A stretch of DNA of 33,695 nucleotides from a virus. Positions 1 to 6,961 of the stretch are shown here, piece by piece; the first letter of the stretch is position 1, and each line of letters starts with the position of its first letter. The position numbers and the translations under genes are program-made. The DNA lies in the IMG/VR virus record IMGVR_UViG_3300044712_002671, positions 1 through 33,695 of that record. One strand, 5' to 3'. A model generated the notes under the pieces. That model did no database searches and was not told the DNA's origin. It was given only the letters and a program-made list of their open reading frames with translations.

Positions 1-46
1 GTGGCGTCCAGGATGCAGGCTGCTCCCGCCCCCTCCGCCTTCGGCA

Positions 47-83
47 CCTCCCCCAAATTCGGTGAGGCTGAATTTGGGGGAGG
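47..83. repeat. 14-bp perfect inverted repeat (REP-like)
   Basis: The arms at 47-60 (CCTCCCCCAAATTC) and 70-83 are exact reverse complements separated by 9 nt. No T-run follows, so it is not a classic intrinsic terminator. The C-rich then G-rich design resembles dispersed intergenic palindromes of bacterial chromosomes, and a related design sits inside a gene at 3892-3945. It could be host-derived sequence near an element boundary, but this window alone does not show that. A smaller hairpin (99-104 with 108-113) follows. Confidence 0.6.
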
Positions 84-201
84 AAGAATTGGTCACTTCG
101 GGACGCGGTCCCGTTTGATGTGCGTATCTCTCTCCTTAGCCAGCCTGACCCCACCAGTAATGGGTCTGGTATGGGGAGGGGGCTTATTTTTCGAGGAGAC
201 G

Positions 202-402
202 ATGGCAGATATACGGAAGATCAAATTCGAAACTTTTTGGAAGAAAGACGAAATTTACAAGGGGCAGCAGATATGGGCGATGAGATCCATTTTGCTGGTT
301 CCGCTGTATGGGGTGCGGACCGGGATGGTTGGCTGTGTTTCGGTGAGCCTGGATGATATCCACAAGTATGTGGACGAGTATTACAGGGTCAAACTGAATT
401 GA
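202..402 (+). CDS. Small hypothetical protein (66 aa)
   Basis: The start at 202 is chosen because a GAGGAG ribosome-binding site lies at 193-198. The open frame continues upstream to position 1, but that stretch has low-complexity composition, contains the palindrome and lacks a start signal. The product has a basic N-terminus (ADIRKIKFETFWKK) and ends in an acidic/aromatic stretch. No family was recognised and no function is proposed. It is the first gene of the plus-strand early run and lies 28 nt upstream of the ParB-like gene, so it may share its transcript. Confidence 0.6.
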   Translation: MADIRKIKFETFWKKDEIYKGQQIWAMRSILLVPLYGVRTGMVGCVSVSLDDIHKYVDEYYRVKLN

Positions 403-430
403 TTTTTATTTTGCTTGGAAGGAGCAAACC

Positions 431-2140
431 ATGACAGAGCAATTAGTGAACGTTGAGTTGGTCAAGGACAATCCGTATCAAGGGCGGACGGAGTACAAGA
501 GCATCGAGGCATTAGGACGCAGCATTGCGGCAGAAGATATTCAGGAAAAGCCCAAGGCGCGCAAGATCAAGGGCGGTTTCGAGTTGAAGTTCGGTCATCG
601 CCGACTGCGAGCATTTTTGTGGCTGAGGGACAACTTCAAGGCGGAAGGATTGGCTGACCGCTACAACGGTTACAAGGTTATGCCGCTGGACATCGAAGAA
701 CTTACCGACGAGGAAATGAACCGCGGCGTGATCGTCGAGAATGCGCAACGCGAAGATTTGACCATCATCGAAGAAGCGCGAATGATGCGCGATTATGGCA
801 CACGCTGGAACAAGACCTCGGAACAGGTTGGCGAGGTATTTGGCAAGAGTGGCGCCACGGTGCGCGGGGTCATCCGCCTGTTGGAATTACCAGAGGCTGT
901 GCAGGAGAAGATCGCTTCAGGCGAGATCTCGCAGGGGGCCGCGCGCAAACTGCTGACGATCGCACGGGTCGATGAGAGCCGGATCGAAAGCGCGGTCAGG
1001 AGTTTTGCGGCGGGCGAATCGGCTGAGGATGTCATCGAGGACGCGATGAGGAAGTCTGACAGCGCTTTCCTGATGCACGAGTCCTGGCGGCATGAGACAC
1101 CCAGCGCAGGGCAGGGACTGTGGACGCTGGACACGAAGGCTGAGAAGTTCCCGTCTTTCTATCTTCCAGAATTGAAGGCTGCGGACGTGGCAAAGGCAAT
1201 GGAGCTGGAACTCACAGCCGACCTGAGGTCGAAGATCGAAGATTACATAAAAGCCGCGTTGGGTCATCCCGAATTTATCTCCCAGTTTGGCGAGACCAAC
1301 AAGAACCCCGAAGATGTAGAGCTGATGGAACGCATTGGTCATCTTTTGTATCCGCCTTCCTGTTCGGGCTGTGTGTTTCATGCGGTGGCAAGCCGGTCGC
1401 ATTTCTGCGGCTTCAAGCCATGCCATGCCCGCAAACGCACCGCCTGGGTGCGAAAGGAAATGCAGAAGATCTCGGAGAAGTTGAAGATCTCCATCTACGA
1501 CCCAGCAAAGGATGGCAAAGCGACTCTAGCGCTTCAGGAGTCCACTTACAGCGACGATGGCAAGAAGCATGCAAAACTGGTGGAGTCCAATGATCCTGAC
1601 TTGCGGCTACAACCTCACAAAAACGATTACAGCGAACATAAGTGGACAGGCAGTAACTTAGTCCGCGTGGTCTTGGTCGGGAAAAAGGTAACGGAAATAA
1701 AGGCAAAGAAGCGCGAAGAAAGTTCTTCCGGCTATGCCGAAGAAGAAGCTAGGCGTAAGCAGGAAGAGATGGAGCGCGCACTTCTGGAAGCCTCCCGAAA
1801 ATTCGCAGCAGAGTATGTGTTCAAGATTTTCGCTGTGGCATTCAAGGACATGGAGAACATTCCTGCGCTGTGCGCCCTGGTCAACGTCCATGCGGTCAGC
1901 AAGAAAGCCAAAAAAGCCGACGTGCTGGCAGAGTTGCATGAAGCCCTGGCGCGCAGCGCCATGAACAATATGAATGGATATGACTGGCGCCTGCTCAAAA
2001 AGGGACCTGGTGCGTGCGCGAAATATCTGCAGGGAGTCGCGACGACGTGGGGGGTGAAGCTGCCCGCTGATTTTGCGGAGGTCGCGAAGGGGTATGCGCC
2101 TGTTTCTGCGGAAACGAAGAAGCCCAAAAAGGAGAGATGA
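431..2140 (+). CDS. ParB/Spo0J-like DNA-binding protein with a Cys-rich segment
   Basis: The product is 569 aa. The N-terminal ParB-type nucleotide/DNA-binding domain (about residues 1-115) shows the family boxes GHRRLRAF near residue 55 and ENAQREDLT near 102. It is followed by a KorB/Spo0J-like helix-turn-helix (about 120-180, with GEVFGKSGATVRG and a SGEISQGAARKLL stretch). The C-terminal part is unusual: a cysteine/histidine-rich segment at about 309-335 (CSGCVFH, FCGFKPCHARK) could bind a metal, and a Glu/Lys/Arg-rich coiled-coil-like region lies near 440. Canonical ParB is about 280-300 aa, so this is a long variant. No ParA is present in the window. Phage homologues may partition, regulate or process DNA; the exact role is not known. 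A GGAAGGAG site precedes the ATG. Confidence 0.88.
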   Translation: MTEQLVNVELVKDNPYQGRTEYKSIEALGRSIAAEDIQEKPKARKIKGGFELKFGHRRLRAFLWLRDNFKAEGLADRYNGYKVMPLDIEELTDEEMNRGVIVENAQREDLTIIEEARMMRDYGTRWNKTSEQVGEVFGKSGATVRGVIRLLELPEAVQEKIASGEISQGAARKLLTIARVDESRIESAVRSFAAGESAEDVIEDAMRKSDSAFLMHESWRHETPSAGQGLWTLDTKAEKFPSFYLPELKAADVAKAMELELTADLRSKIEDYIKAALGHPEFISQFGETNKNPEDVELMERIGHLLYPPSCSGCVFHAVASRSHFCGFKPCHARKRTAWVRKEMQKISEKLKISIYDPAKDGKATLALQESTYSDDGKKHAKLVESNDPDLRLQPHKNDYSEHKWTGSNLVRVVLVGKKVTEIKAKKREESSSGYAEEEARRKQEEMERALLEASRKFAAEYVFKIFAVAFKDMENIPALCALVNVHAVSKKAKKADVLAELHEALARSAMNNMNGYDWRLLKKGPGACAKYLQGVATTWGVKLPADFAEVAKGYAPVSAETKKPKKER

Positions 2141-2520
2141 CCATGCGAAGGTATACGGAAGAACAACTGGATCAGGAAGTTTTGGCTTTGCTGCGGCAGC
2201 ATTACGGCAAGACTTCTCCCATTGGGCGGTGGGAGCTGGTGGCGAAGGTCTACGGTCCCGTGGCGGCGCAGGATCAGAACGATGGCAACTATGCCGACCG
2301 CCAGATCCGCGAGGCTGTGGAACGTTTGCGGAAGCGCGGCATGTTGATCTGCGACATGGCAGATGGGGGCGGGCGTTTTATGGCACAGACGGTGGACGAG
2401 TATCAGGCGTTCCGCATGAAATACGGTTCGCGGGCATTTGCCATCATGGACACGCTGCGTGAGATGGATAAGGCAGCCGCAAAGCAATGGGAGAACCCAC
2501 TCCAGCCGAGGATGCTATGA
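2137..2520 (+). CDS. Small winged-helix-like phage protein
   Basis: The product is 127 aa, starting in an ATGA overlap with the ParB-like gene (the ATG at 2143 is an alternative start). It reads as a compact winged-helix DNA-binding fold: an N-terminal helix (QLDQEVLALLRQHYGK), a central recognition-helix candidate (YADRQIREAVERLRKRG), then a hydrophobic strand and a Gly-rich wing (MLICDMADGGGRFM). The C-terminus is helical (EYQAFRMKY ... TLREMDKAAAK). Proteins with this pattern are common in phage early regions, usually unannotated. Translational coupling to the ParB-like gene suggests a shared DNA-binding or regulatory role, but the target is unknown. Confidence 0.7.
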   Translation: MTMRRYTEEQLDQEVLALLRQHYGKTSPIGRWELVAKVYGPVAAQDQNDGNYADRQIREAVERLRKRGMLICDMADGGGRFMAQTVDEYQAFRMKYGSRAFAIMDTLREMDKAAAKQWENPLQPRML

Positions 2521-2807
2521 CATCCGTCAAGCCAGTCTTATGTGCCAAGTGCCATCGGGTGCTGACGGATCCCTTCTCCATTGCGGTGGGGATGGGTCCC
2601 GAGTGCAGGGGCGGGTTGAAGAAGAAGGGCTGGAAGTTTCCGAAGCCGAAGTACAAGGTGAGCAATGGTCGGGTGGTGTACCTGGGCATGGTTGGAAAGG
2701 TGTCACCGCCTGCGCCGATTGGAAATTTGACGAAAGGCAAAAAGGTGAAGCATGGGCAAGCAAAAAGTACAAGTAATGCCAGTAACGGAAGCTCCGAAGC
2801 TGAATAA
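2517..2807 (+). CDS. DUF6011-like small zinc-binding protein
   Basis: The product is 96 aa. The start at 2517 overlaps the previous stop (ATGA); a longer form from 2487 is possible but lacks a better signal. The N-terminus carries the pattern C9-x2-C12-H-R-x-L-T-D-P-x-S...G-M-G-P-x-C30, typical of the short cysteine proteins annotated as DUF6011 in phages and plasmids. The rest is basic, with a Lys-rich middle and a Ser/Asn-rich tail. It probably binds zinc through C9, C12, C30 and a fourth ligand. The function of the family is unknown. Confidence 0.7.
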   Translation: MTSVKPVLCAKCHRVLTDPFSIAVGMGPECRGGLKKKGWKFPKPKYKVSNGRVVYLGMVGKVSPPAPIGNLTKGKKVKHGQAKSTSNASNGSSEAE

Positions 2808-3021
2808 TCCTGCCATCCAGCAGGGTATCCGCGACAGCAAAGCCGCTGAACATTGGGGGGAGAAGAACGGTCATACGGTCGTTTATTACATGGCGAAAAG
2901 GCAGAAGGTTTATGCCGAGCGGCTGTTGACAAAGGTTGACCTGGTGGCTGAGAAGATCGAGCAAGCTTCGGTGGAACTGGTGGAGATGGCGGAGGCGGCG
3001 CTACCCACAGGATACGCTTGA
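2752..3021 (+). CDS. Small hypothetical helical protein (89 aa)
   Basis: The ATG at 2752 is preceded by an AGGTGAAG site. The gene overlaps the previous one by 56 nt, an unusually deep overlap; the internal ATG at 2776 would shorten but not remove it. The product is largely helical, with a probable C-terminal amphipathic helix (LVAEKIEQASVELVEMAEAAL). No family was recognised. The stop overlaps the next start (TGATG), indicating translational coupling. Confidence 0.6.
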   Translation: MGKQKVQVMPVTEAPKLNNPAIQQGIRDSKAAEHWGEKNGHTVVYYMAKRQKVYAERLLTKVDLVAEKIEQASVELVEMAEAALPTGYA

Positions 3022-3188
3022 TGATAGTCAAAGGTGGACGTGTGACCAATGACACGCCGAAGGTGACGATCAACAACAAGCCGACCTTCATGCGGATCTG
3101 CATTCGCTGCGGATGTAAGCAACCGCACGAGTTGGTGGACGGCAAATACATCTGCGTGGCGTGTGGACCTAAATCAAATGCCGTATGA
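3021..3188 (+). CDS. Tiny zinc-ribbon protein (55 aa)
   Basis: This short gene starts in a TGATG overlap with the preceding stop and ends with TGA at 3186-3188. The product has two CxxC knuckles, C27-I-R-C30 (with an extra C32) and C45-V-A-C48, about 15 residues apart, which is the spacing of a minimal zinc ribbon. The preceding residues are basic/polar. The position in a run of coupled genes and the clean cysteine pattern argue that it is real despite its size. The role is unknown; such ribbons often bind nucleic acid or a protein partner. Confidence 0.6.
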   Translation: MIVKGGRVTNDTPKVTINNKPTFMRICIRCGCKQPHELVDGKYICVACGPKSNAV

Positions 3189-3420
3189 CTTACACCACCC
3201 CATTGCCTGGGTCGGGGCGGATTTGTCCGACCGGCTGTTGATCTCGGATGTAACGCGGTTTGGGTTGCATCGGACTGTGGTGGCTCGGAAGGGGGAACTG
3301 ATGGATATTGATGCCTGGTTACAGGCGGCTGCCAGCGAGGCTCGGAAGAACGAGGTGGAGGGCTTCCTCGTGGAAATCGGTGAGTTTTTCGTTTTGTGGT
3401 TACTCTGGAAGGAGAGATAA
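3178..3420 (+). CDS. Small hypothetical protein (80 aa)
   Basis: The ATG at 3178 is the likely start and overlaps the preceding gene by 11 nt; a GTG at 3163 is an alternative. The product contains a short beta-rich segment (AWVGADLSDRLLISDVTRFGL), an acidic helix (DIDAWLQAAASEARKNEVEG) and a hydrophobic end (FLVEIGEFFVLWLLWKER) that could be membrane-associated. No family was recognised. It is the first of three consecutive small genes with hydrophobic segments. Confidence 0.5.
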   Translation: MPYDLHHPIAWVGADLSDRLLISDVTRFGLHRTVVARKGELMDIDAWLQAAASEARKNEVEGFLVEIGEFFVLWLLWKER

Positions 3421-3421
3421 C

Positions 3422-3541
3422 ATGGACTGGTTGGACATACTCGGATACGTAGTGACCGGATTGCTGACGGTTTTTATTGTGATCGTTGGCGGAACCGATG
3501 TGGCGAACGACATTATAGATTTGATAAACAGGGGGAAGTAA
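3422..3541 (+). CDS. Single-pass small membrane protein (39 aa)
   Basis: The ATG at 3422 follows a GGAGAG site overlapping the preceding stop. The protein has an N-terminal membrane segment (about residues 5-23, ILGYVVTGLLTVFIVIVGG) and a short polar tail ending in RGK. Its stop TAA overlaps the next ATG (TAATG). Size and topology resemble small phage membrane peptides such as holin-like or inhibitor peptides, but there is no diagnostic motif. Confidence 0.55.
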   Translation: MDWLDILGYVVTGLLTVFIVIVGGTDVANDIIDLINRGK

Positions 3542-3972
3542 TGAAAGCCGATACATTCGTAAAAATTGGTTTGGTGCTGGCGTTTGTGACCGCGTTGCTG
3601 TTTTGGCAGGACGTGTGGGCATGGATTGACAGCAAGCCGCCGATGGAACTGGCGCTGGATGTTATTGGCTTTGCGCTCAAGTGGTTTTACCTGGCTCTTC
3701 TGGCTTTCCTGGCGGCGAGCGTGCCGCATTACATCAAGCCGTGGCTGAAGTTGACACGGTTGAATGGACGCAGGCGGTTGAAGGCGGCGCGGCGCGGTCG
3801 CTGGCACGGTCAACCGGTGGAGGCGCGGGTGAAGATGCCGAGAATGAACAGGAACGAGGCGCTGGTTTGGATGATGAGCCAGATGGCGAAGAGCAACCCC
3901 TCCCCCCGCCCTTCCCAAACGAAGGGTGCGTTTGGAGAGGGGGCTAAAGACGAAATCCATCTGAGATTTTAG
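3541..3972 (+). CDS. Two-TM membrane protein with basic cytoplasmic tail
   Basis: The product is 143 aa. Two hydrophobic segments are visible at about residues 7-28 and 38-61 (FALKWFYLALLAFLAASVPHY), followed by a strongly basic region (RLNGRRRLKAARRGR) that should lie in the cytoplasm and could bind DNA or phospholipid. The C-terminal 25 or so residues are encoded by a C-rich/G-rich palindrome (3892-3945) and look appended. No family was recognised. The gene is coupled to its neighbours, so it probably acts with the lipoprotein and ATPase downstream; this is inferred from position only. Confidence 0.6.
   Translation: MKADTFVKIGLVLAFVTALLFWQDVWAWIDSKPPMELALDVIGFALKWFYLALLAFLAASVPHYIKPWLKLTRLNGRRRLKAARRGRWHGQPVEARVKMPRMNRNEALVWMMSQMAKSNPSPRPSQTKGAFGEGAKDEIHLRF
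3892..3945. repeat. REP-like palindrome inside a coding region
   Basis: The inner arms CCAAACG (3915-3921) and CGTTTGG (3929-3935) are exact reverse complements around a 7-nt loop. They are flanked by a C-rich left side (3892-3908) and a G-rich right side (3936-3945) that pair imperfectly. The composition differs from the surrounding gene, and the encoded residues (NPSPRPSQTKGAFGEGA) look like inserted low-complexity sequence. The design resembles the repeat at 47-83. Confidence 0.5.
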
Positions 3973-3981
3973 GAGAGACGC

Positions 3982-5007
3982 ATGAATAAATATCTTTTAG
4001 CTTTGCTTCTCTTCCTGCTTACGGCTTGCGCCAGTGAGCCACCGACAACCCCATCAGCGACGCCGACACCGCCTGCAAACCCGGCAGAGATCGGATTGAC
4101 GATGTTTGCCGATAAGGTCAATGCGGAGGCGACACAGGCGGCTGTGAACCAGGTATTTACCGCAACGGCTCAGGTGATCGCGATTACATCGACAAGTCAA
4201 TTTTTGGGCACGCAAGAAGCTGTGACCCAACAAGCGCGCATCGATGCGCAGGCGACATCCGAGCAGGGTCGAAGGGATGCCGCTGCAACTCAACAACGAA
4301 GAGATGATGATGCGGTAGCAACTCAACAGCGGATCGACATAGAAGCGACACAGGCGCAAGCCCAGCGGGTAATGAATGCACTGGCGACACAGGCGCGAGT
4401 GGATCTCGAAGCGACGCAGCGGGCAGAGGCAACTGCAACATCATGGGCAGTGACTGAGGCGGTAATTCCGCTGCATGATAGTTGGACACAACAGGCAGTA
4501 GAGCAGGACATCGTTATCGCGACCAATGAGGTTGAATTGTCAAATATGGCAGTACAGCAGGAGAAGCGCACTTGGGCAATCCCCTGGGTCATTGGACTTG
4601 GCTTATTTGTAGTCGGGTCGTTGATGACCTGGTTCTGGATGCAGGTACGGACAATCAAAAACGAGGATGGCGGTCCCGATGTCATTATTTACAAAAACCG
4701 ACTGACCGTGAGACCTGACCTGTTTGCACTGCCAATGCTCGACCTTGAAACCAATACCATGCCACCGCTCGCGGACCCGAAGGAACAGAGCGCGGTGACG
4801 ATGAGAGCACAGGCGATTCAGGCTCTCAGTGTGATGCCCTCGGCGCCAGCTTCCAACGCGGCAACGGCGTACAACGGTTTCTTCCCAGCGCAAAAGCGAG
4901 ATGAGGCTTTTGATGTCGTAGACGCCGATGAAGTTCCATCCCATTTATTGGATAGTGAAACGAGAAAAGTCTTAGACAAAGATTGGAAGGATGCCAATGA
5001 CAAATAA
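3982..5007 (+). CDS. Lipoprotein with Ala-Thr-Gln repeat stalk and C-terminal TM anchor
   Basis: The product is 341 aa. Residues 1-16 form a lipoprotein signal peptide ending in the lipobox LTAC, with Cys16 as the lipidated residue, followed by a T/P-rich neck. Residues about 85-160 contain imperfect 12-16 residue repeats of the type ATQQRIDIEATQ, likely a long helical or coiled-coil stalk; the DNA repeats GCGACACAGGCG exactly at 4129, 4345 and 4384. A strong TM segment (about 199-220, AIPWVIGLGLFVVGSLMTWF) is followed by a cytoplasmic domain of about 120 aa. Lipid anchor plus TM would tether it twice to the membrane. An AGGAGAG site precedes the ATG. The last 11 nt overlap the FtsK-like gene, suggesting partnership with that ATPase. 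No family was recognised. Confidence 0.7.
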   Translation: MNKYLLALLLFLLTACASEPPTTPSATPTPPANPAEIGLTMFADKVNAEATQAAVNQVFTATAQVIAITSTSQFLGTQEAVTQQARIDAQATSEQGRRDAAATQQRRDDDAVATQQRIDIEATQAQAQRVMNALATQARVDLEATQRAEATATSWAVTEAVIPLHDSWTQQAVEQDIVIATNEVELSNMAVQQEKRTWAIPWVIGLGLFVVGSLMTWFWMQVRTIKNEDGGPDVIIYKNRLTVRPDLFALPMLDLETNTMPPLADPKEQSAVTMRAQAIQALSVMPSAPASNAATAYNGFFPAQKRDEAFDVVDADEVPSHLLDSETRKVLDKDWKDANDK

Positions 5008-6262
5008 TTTTTCAATGCAGGTGGCGTATCGGACGCTTGACCTTCTTGATGAGAGGCGAGCGCGGTTATATGCCGACCGTAAGGCTTTTTATGTGGTGGC
5101 GTTGGGGGACCGCCTGATGCTGATCTTCGACCCCGCGGTTGTGGATGGCAGGAAGGTGAATGAGGATATGGCGCACGGGCTTTCGACGCGGTTGCAGGGG
5201 CGTCCAGTTGTACGGACGAACAGCCGCGGGTTGTTCTTTCAAGTTGGGTATGAGAAGCCGACTGCGACGCGGGAACTTGCAACCCTGCCGCTGGATATGA
5301 GCAAACAGCCGACGCCGTTCGATATGCCGGTTGGAGAGACCAAGCGTGGGGCGTTGTGGGTTTCGTTGGTAAAGGGAGATTCCTTCCTGGTAGCAGGCAC
5401 GCGCGGTTTTGGGAAGAGCGGAATATTGCAAAGTTGGGTGCAGGCTCTTTTGCATGGCGGTCAAACTTTGGTGTATGCGTATGATGGCAAGGGCGGGACC
5501 GAGTTCGTGCGGTATGTAGGGACGAAGAATTTCCACTACATCTCTGACCTAAAGACCACTCTTACAAAGTTATTCGCGGTTGCAGATGAACGCAGGCGAA
5601 TTTTGATCCGCAGTGGATTTCAGAATGTGCAATCTTATAACGCTGCCCATCCGGCAGATCCACTTGCGCCGATTGCGCTGGTCATCGATGAGGCTGCGAT
5701 GGCTTCAGAAGAGGAACGTGAGATGCTTGTGAGGTTGGTTGAGAAGGAACGCTTTACAGGCTTTCACCCGGTCTATGGAACGAATAGACCGACTGCGGCT
5801 GTGTTGCTGGTGAAAAGCAATCTGGCGACGCGCATCTGCCTGCCTGTGCCGTCGTGGAACGACTCGATGATGGTGATCGGGGTGAAGGGTGCGGAGAGTT
5901 TGGAGAAGGTCACTGGGCGCGGGCTAATCGTGTATCAGGCACGTGTGACAGAGTTCCAGTCTTATTCGGTTAGTTGGATCGAGCCGACCGCAGAGGCGAA
6001 GGCGTTCATCGACGCACAGGCTGAAAACGGACAAGAGCCGACTGAGCCGCGCAACGAAATTGCTGAGATGGCGGAGCGGATCCGGGCGGAGTGGTCGCAA
6101 GGGATGAGTAAAAATCGCGTGGCGCAACTGCTTGGCTGGAAACAATATGGCGGCGGAGTTATGCAGACCGTGAATGCCGTCATCGAATATTTGACCTCTA
6201 CTTCTTCTTCTACTACTCAAAATATGCCCCAAAATGGCGTTTTTGGGGCTGTAGAGGCTTGA
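4997..6262 (+). CDS. FtsK/SpoIIIE-like P-loop ATPase with C-terminal HTH
   Basis: The product is 421 aa. The start at 4997 is preferred over 4991 because GGAAGG at 4985-4990 is correctly spaced for it. Walker A is AGTRGFGKSG (about residues 132-141) and Walker B is IALVIDEAA (about 226-234), with an arginine-rich helix (DERRRILIRSG) between them as in FtsK/SpoIIIE DNA-pumping ATPases. There is no N-terminal TM region; membrane attachment could come from the lipoprotein next door. The C-terminus (about 350-405, SKNRVAQLLGWKQYGGG) looks like a helix-turn-helix, recalling the DNA-orienting gamma domain of FtsK. It may move or segregate element DNA; a Tra-like transfer role, as in integrative elements, is an alternative. 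The 3' end lies inside a compound palindrome. Confidence 0.8.
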   Translation: MTNNFSMQVAYRTLDLLDERRARLYADRKAFYVVALGDRLMLIFDPAVVDGRKVNEDMAHGLSTRLQGRPVVRTNSRGLFFQVGYEKPTATRELATLPLDMSKQPTPFDMPVGETKRGALWVSLVKGDSFLVAGTRGFGKSGILQSWVQALLHGGQTLVYAYDGKGGTEFVRYVGTKNFHYISDLKTTLTKLFAVADERRRILIRSGFQNVQSYNAAHPADPLAPIALVIDEAAMASEEEREMLVRLVEKERFTGFHPVYGTNRPTAAVLLVKSNLATRICLPVPSWNDSMMVIGVKGAESLEKVTGRGLIVYQARVTEFQSYSVSWIEPTAEAKAFIDAQAENGQEPTEPRNEIAEMAERIRAEWSQGMSKNRVAQLLGWKQYGGGVMQTVNAVIEYLTSTSSSTTQNMPQNGVFGAVEA

Positions 6263-6286
6263 AAGTAGAAGTAGAAGAAGTAGAGG
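6195..6286. repeat. Compound palindrome at the 3' end of the FtsK-like gene
   Basis: The outer arms at 6195-6208 (CCTCTACTTCTTCT) and 6273-6286 are exact 14-bp reverse complements. The inner arms GCCCCAAAA (6226-6234) and TTTTGGGGC (6241-6249) are exact 9-bp complements around a 6-nt loop. The intervening TAC/TTC and GTA/GAA triplets pair partly. The stop codon of the ATPase gene (6260-6262) lies within the structure, and the next ATG (6291) follows immediately. It could be a cis-acting DNA site for the ATPase or ParB-like protein, or an RNA hairpin limiting read-through; no T-run follows. Confidence 0.7.
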
Positions 6287-6290
6287 CGAT

Positions 6291-6626
6291 ATGGAAATGG
6301 ATTATGACGAGGAAGTCAGGCTAATCTGGCTGGCAGAGGCGCGGGCTGAGGCGGCGGAGCAAAATCCGCTGGTTGGGTATTGCAAGCGGGTCTACTTCGT
6401 GCGGACGCGATGTCTGCGGCGGTCTGGTCCTCAGAAGGGCAAGAAGCGCAAACGCACGACGCATGAGGTGGAACTGTTGAAGATGCCGGGCGGGCGCTGT
6501 GTAACTGTTCGCGACATCAAGACGCCGGGGATTGATATTCTGGCGGAGGAAGTTTTTGCCGGGAGATATGTTCCGCCGGACATCAATCCGGTTCAGTTAT
6601 TCCTGGATTATTTCAGGCAGATGTGA
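6291..6626 (+). CDS. Hypothetical basic protein (111 aa)
   Basis: The start at 6291 follows a purine-rich AGAAGAAGTAGAGG tract that may act as an imperfect ribosome-binding site and is also the right arm of the palindrome. The product has an acidic N-terminal helix, a basic centre (KGKKRKRTTHEVELLKM) and a Pro-rich C-terminus (YVPPDINPVQLFLDYF). No family was recognised. It sits between the ATPase and the initiator module. Confidence 0.55.
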   Translation: MEMDYDEEVRLIWLAEARAEAAEQNPLVGYCKRVYFVRTRCLRRSGPQKGKKRKRTTHEVELLKMPGGRCVTVRDIKTPGIDILAEEVFAGRYVPPDINPVQLFLDYFRQM

Positions 6627-6637
6627 AAGGAGATGCC

Positions 6638-6961
6638 ATGAAGGCAAGAGATTATTTGAAACTGACCGAACTAATGATGACCGCGCAAGCTGATTATTAC
6701 GGGACATCGAAGAAGTTCGGGTCGAGAAGCCAGGAGGCAATTGCCGCGCTCGTCAAGGCGAGGGGACTTGAAAAGCAGGTGTGGGCTGTCATCAAGGAGG
6801 GCAAGTTAGAGCCTGATGAGCCGACGTATACCACGGTGGTGCATACAACGGCAGAATTCCAGGAACAGATGAGTCTTATCAACGAGGCTGAGATCAACCG
6901 GCAGCTTGACTTTACTGCATATCTGCGTCCTACTGATGGCGAAGGAGATCAACCGACATGA
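6638..6961 (+). CDS. Hypothetical small helical protein (107 aa)
   Basis: The start at 6638 is chosen because an AAAGGAGA site at 6627-6634 fits it; the upstream ATG at 6623 overlaps the previous stop and is less well supported. The protein is mainly helical and mixed-charge (ARDYLKLTELMMTAQADYYG, SQEAIAALVKARGLEKQVWAVIKEG), with a TTVVHTT strand before an acidic C-terminal half. No family was recognised. The last bases overlap the following membrane protein gene (ATGA). Confidence 0.55.
   Translation: MKARDYLKLTELMMTAQADYYGTSKKFGSRSQEAIAALVKARGLEKQVWAVIKEGKLEPDEPTYTTVVHTTAEFQEQMSLINEAEINRQLDFTAYLRPTDGEGDQPT

Noticed and set aside
1-201. Upstream extension of the first gene
   Set aside because: The in-frame stretch is Gly/Ser/Pro-rich, contains a palindrome and has no ribosome-binding site; the start at 202 has a good one.
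2444-3622. A 392-codon open frame on the minus strand
   Set aside because: It runs opposite several coupled plus-strand genes with good start signals, and its Pro/Arg/Ser-rich composition is typical of an antisense shadow.
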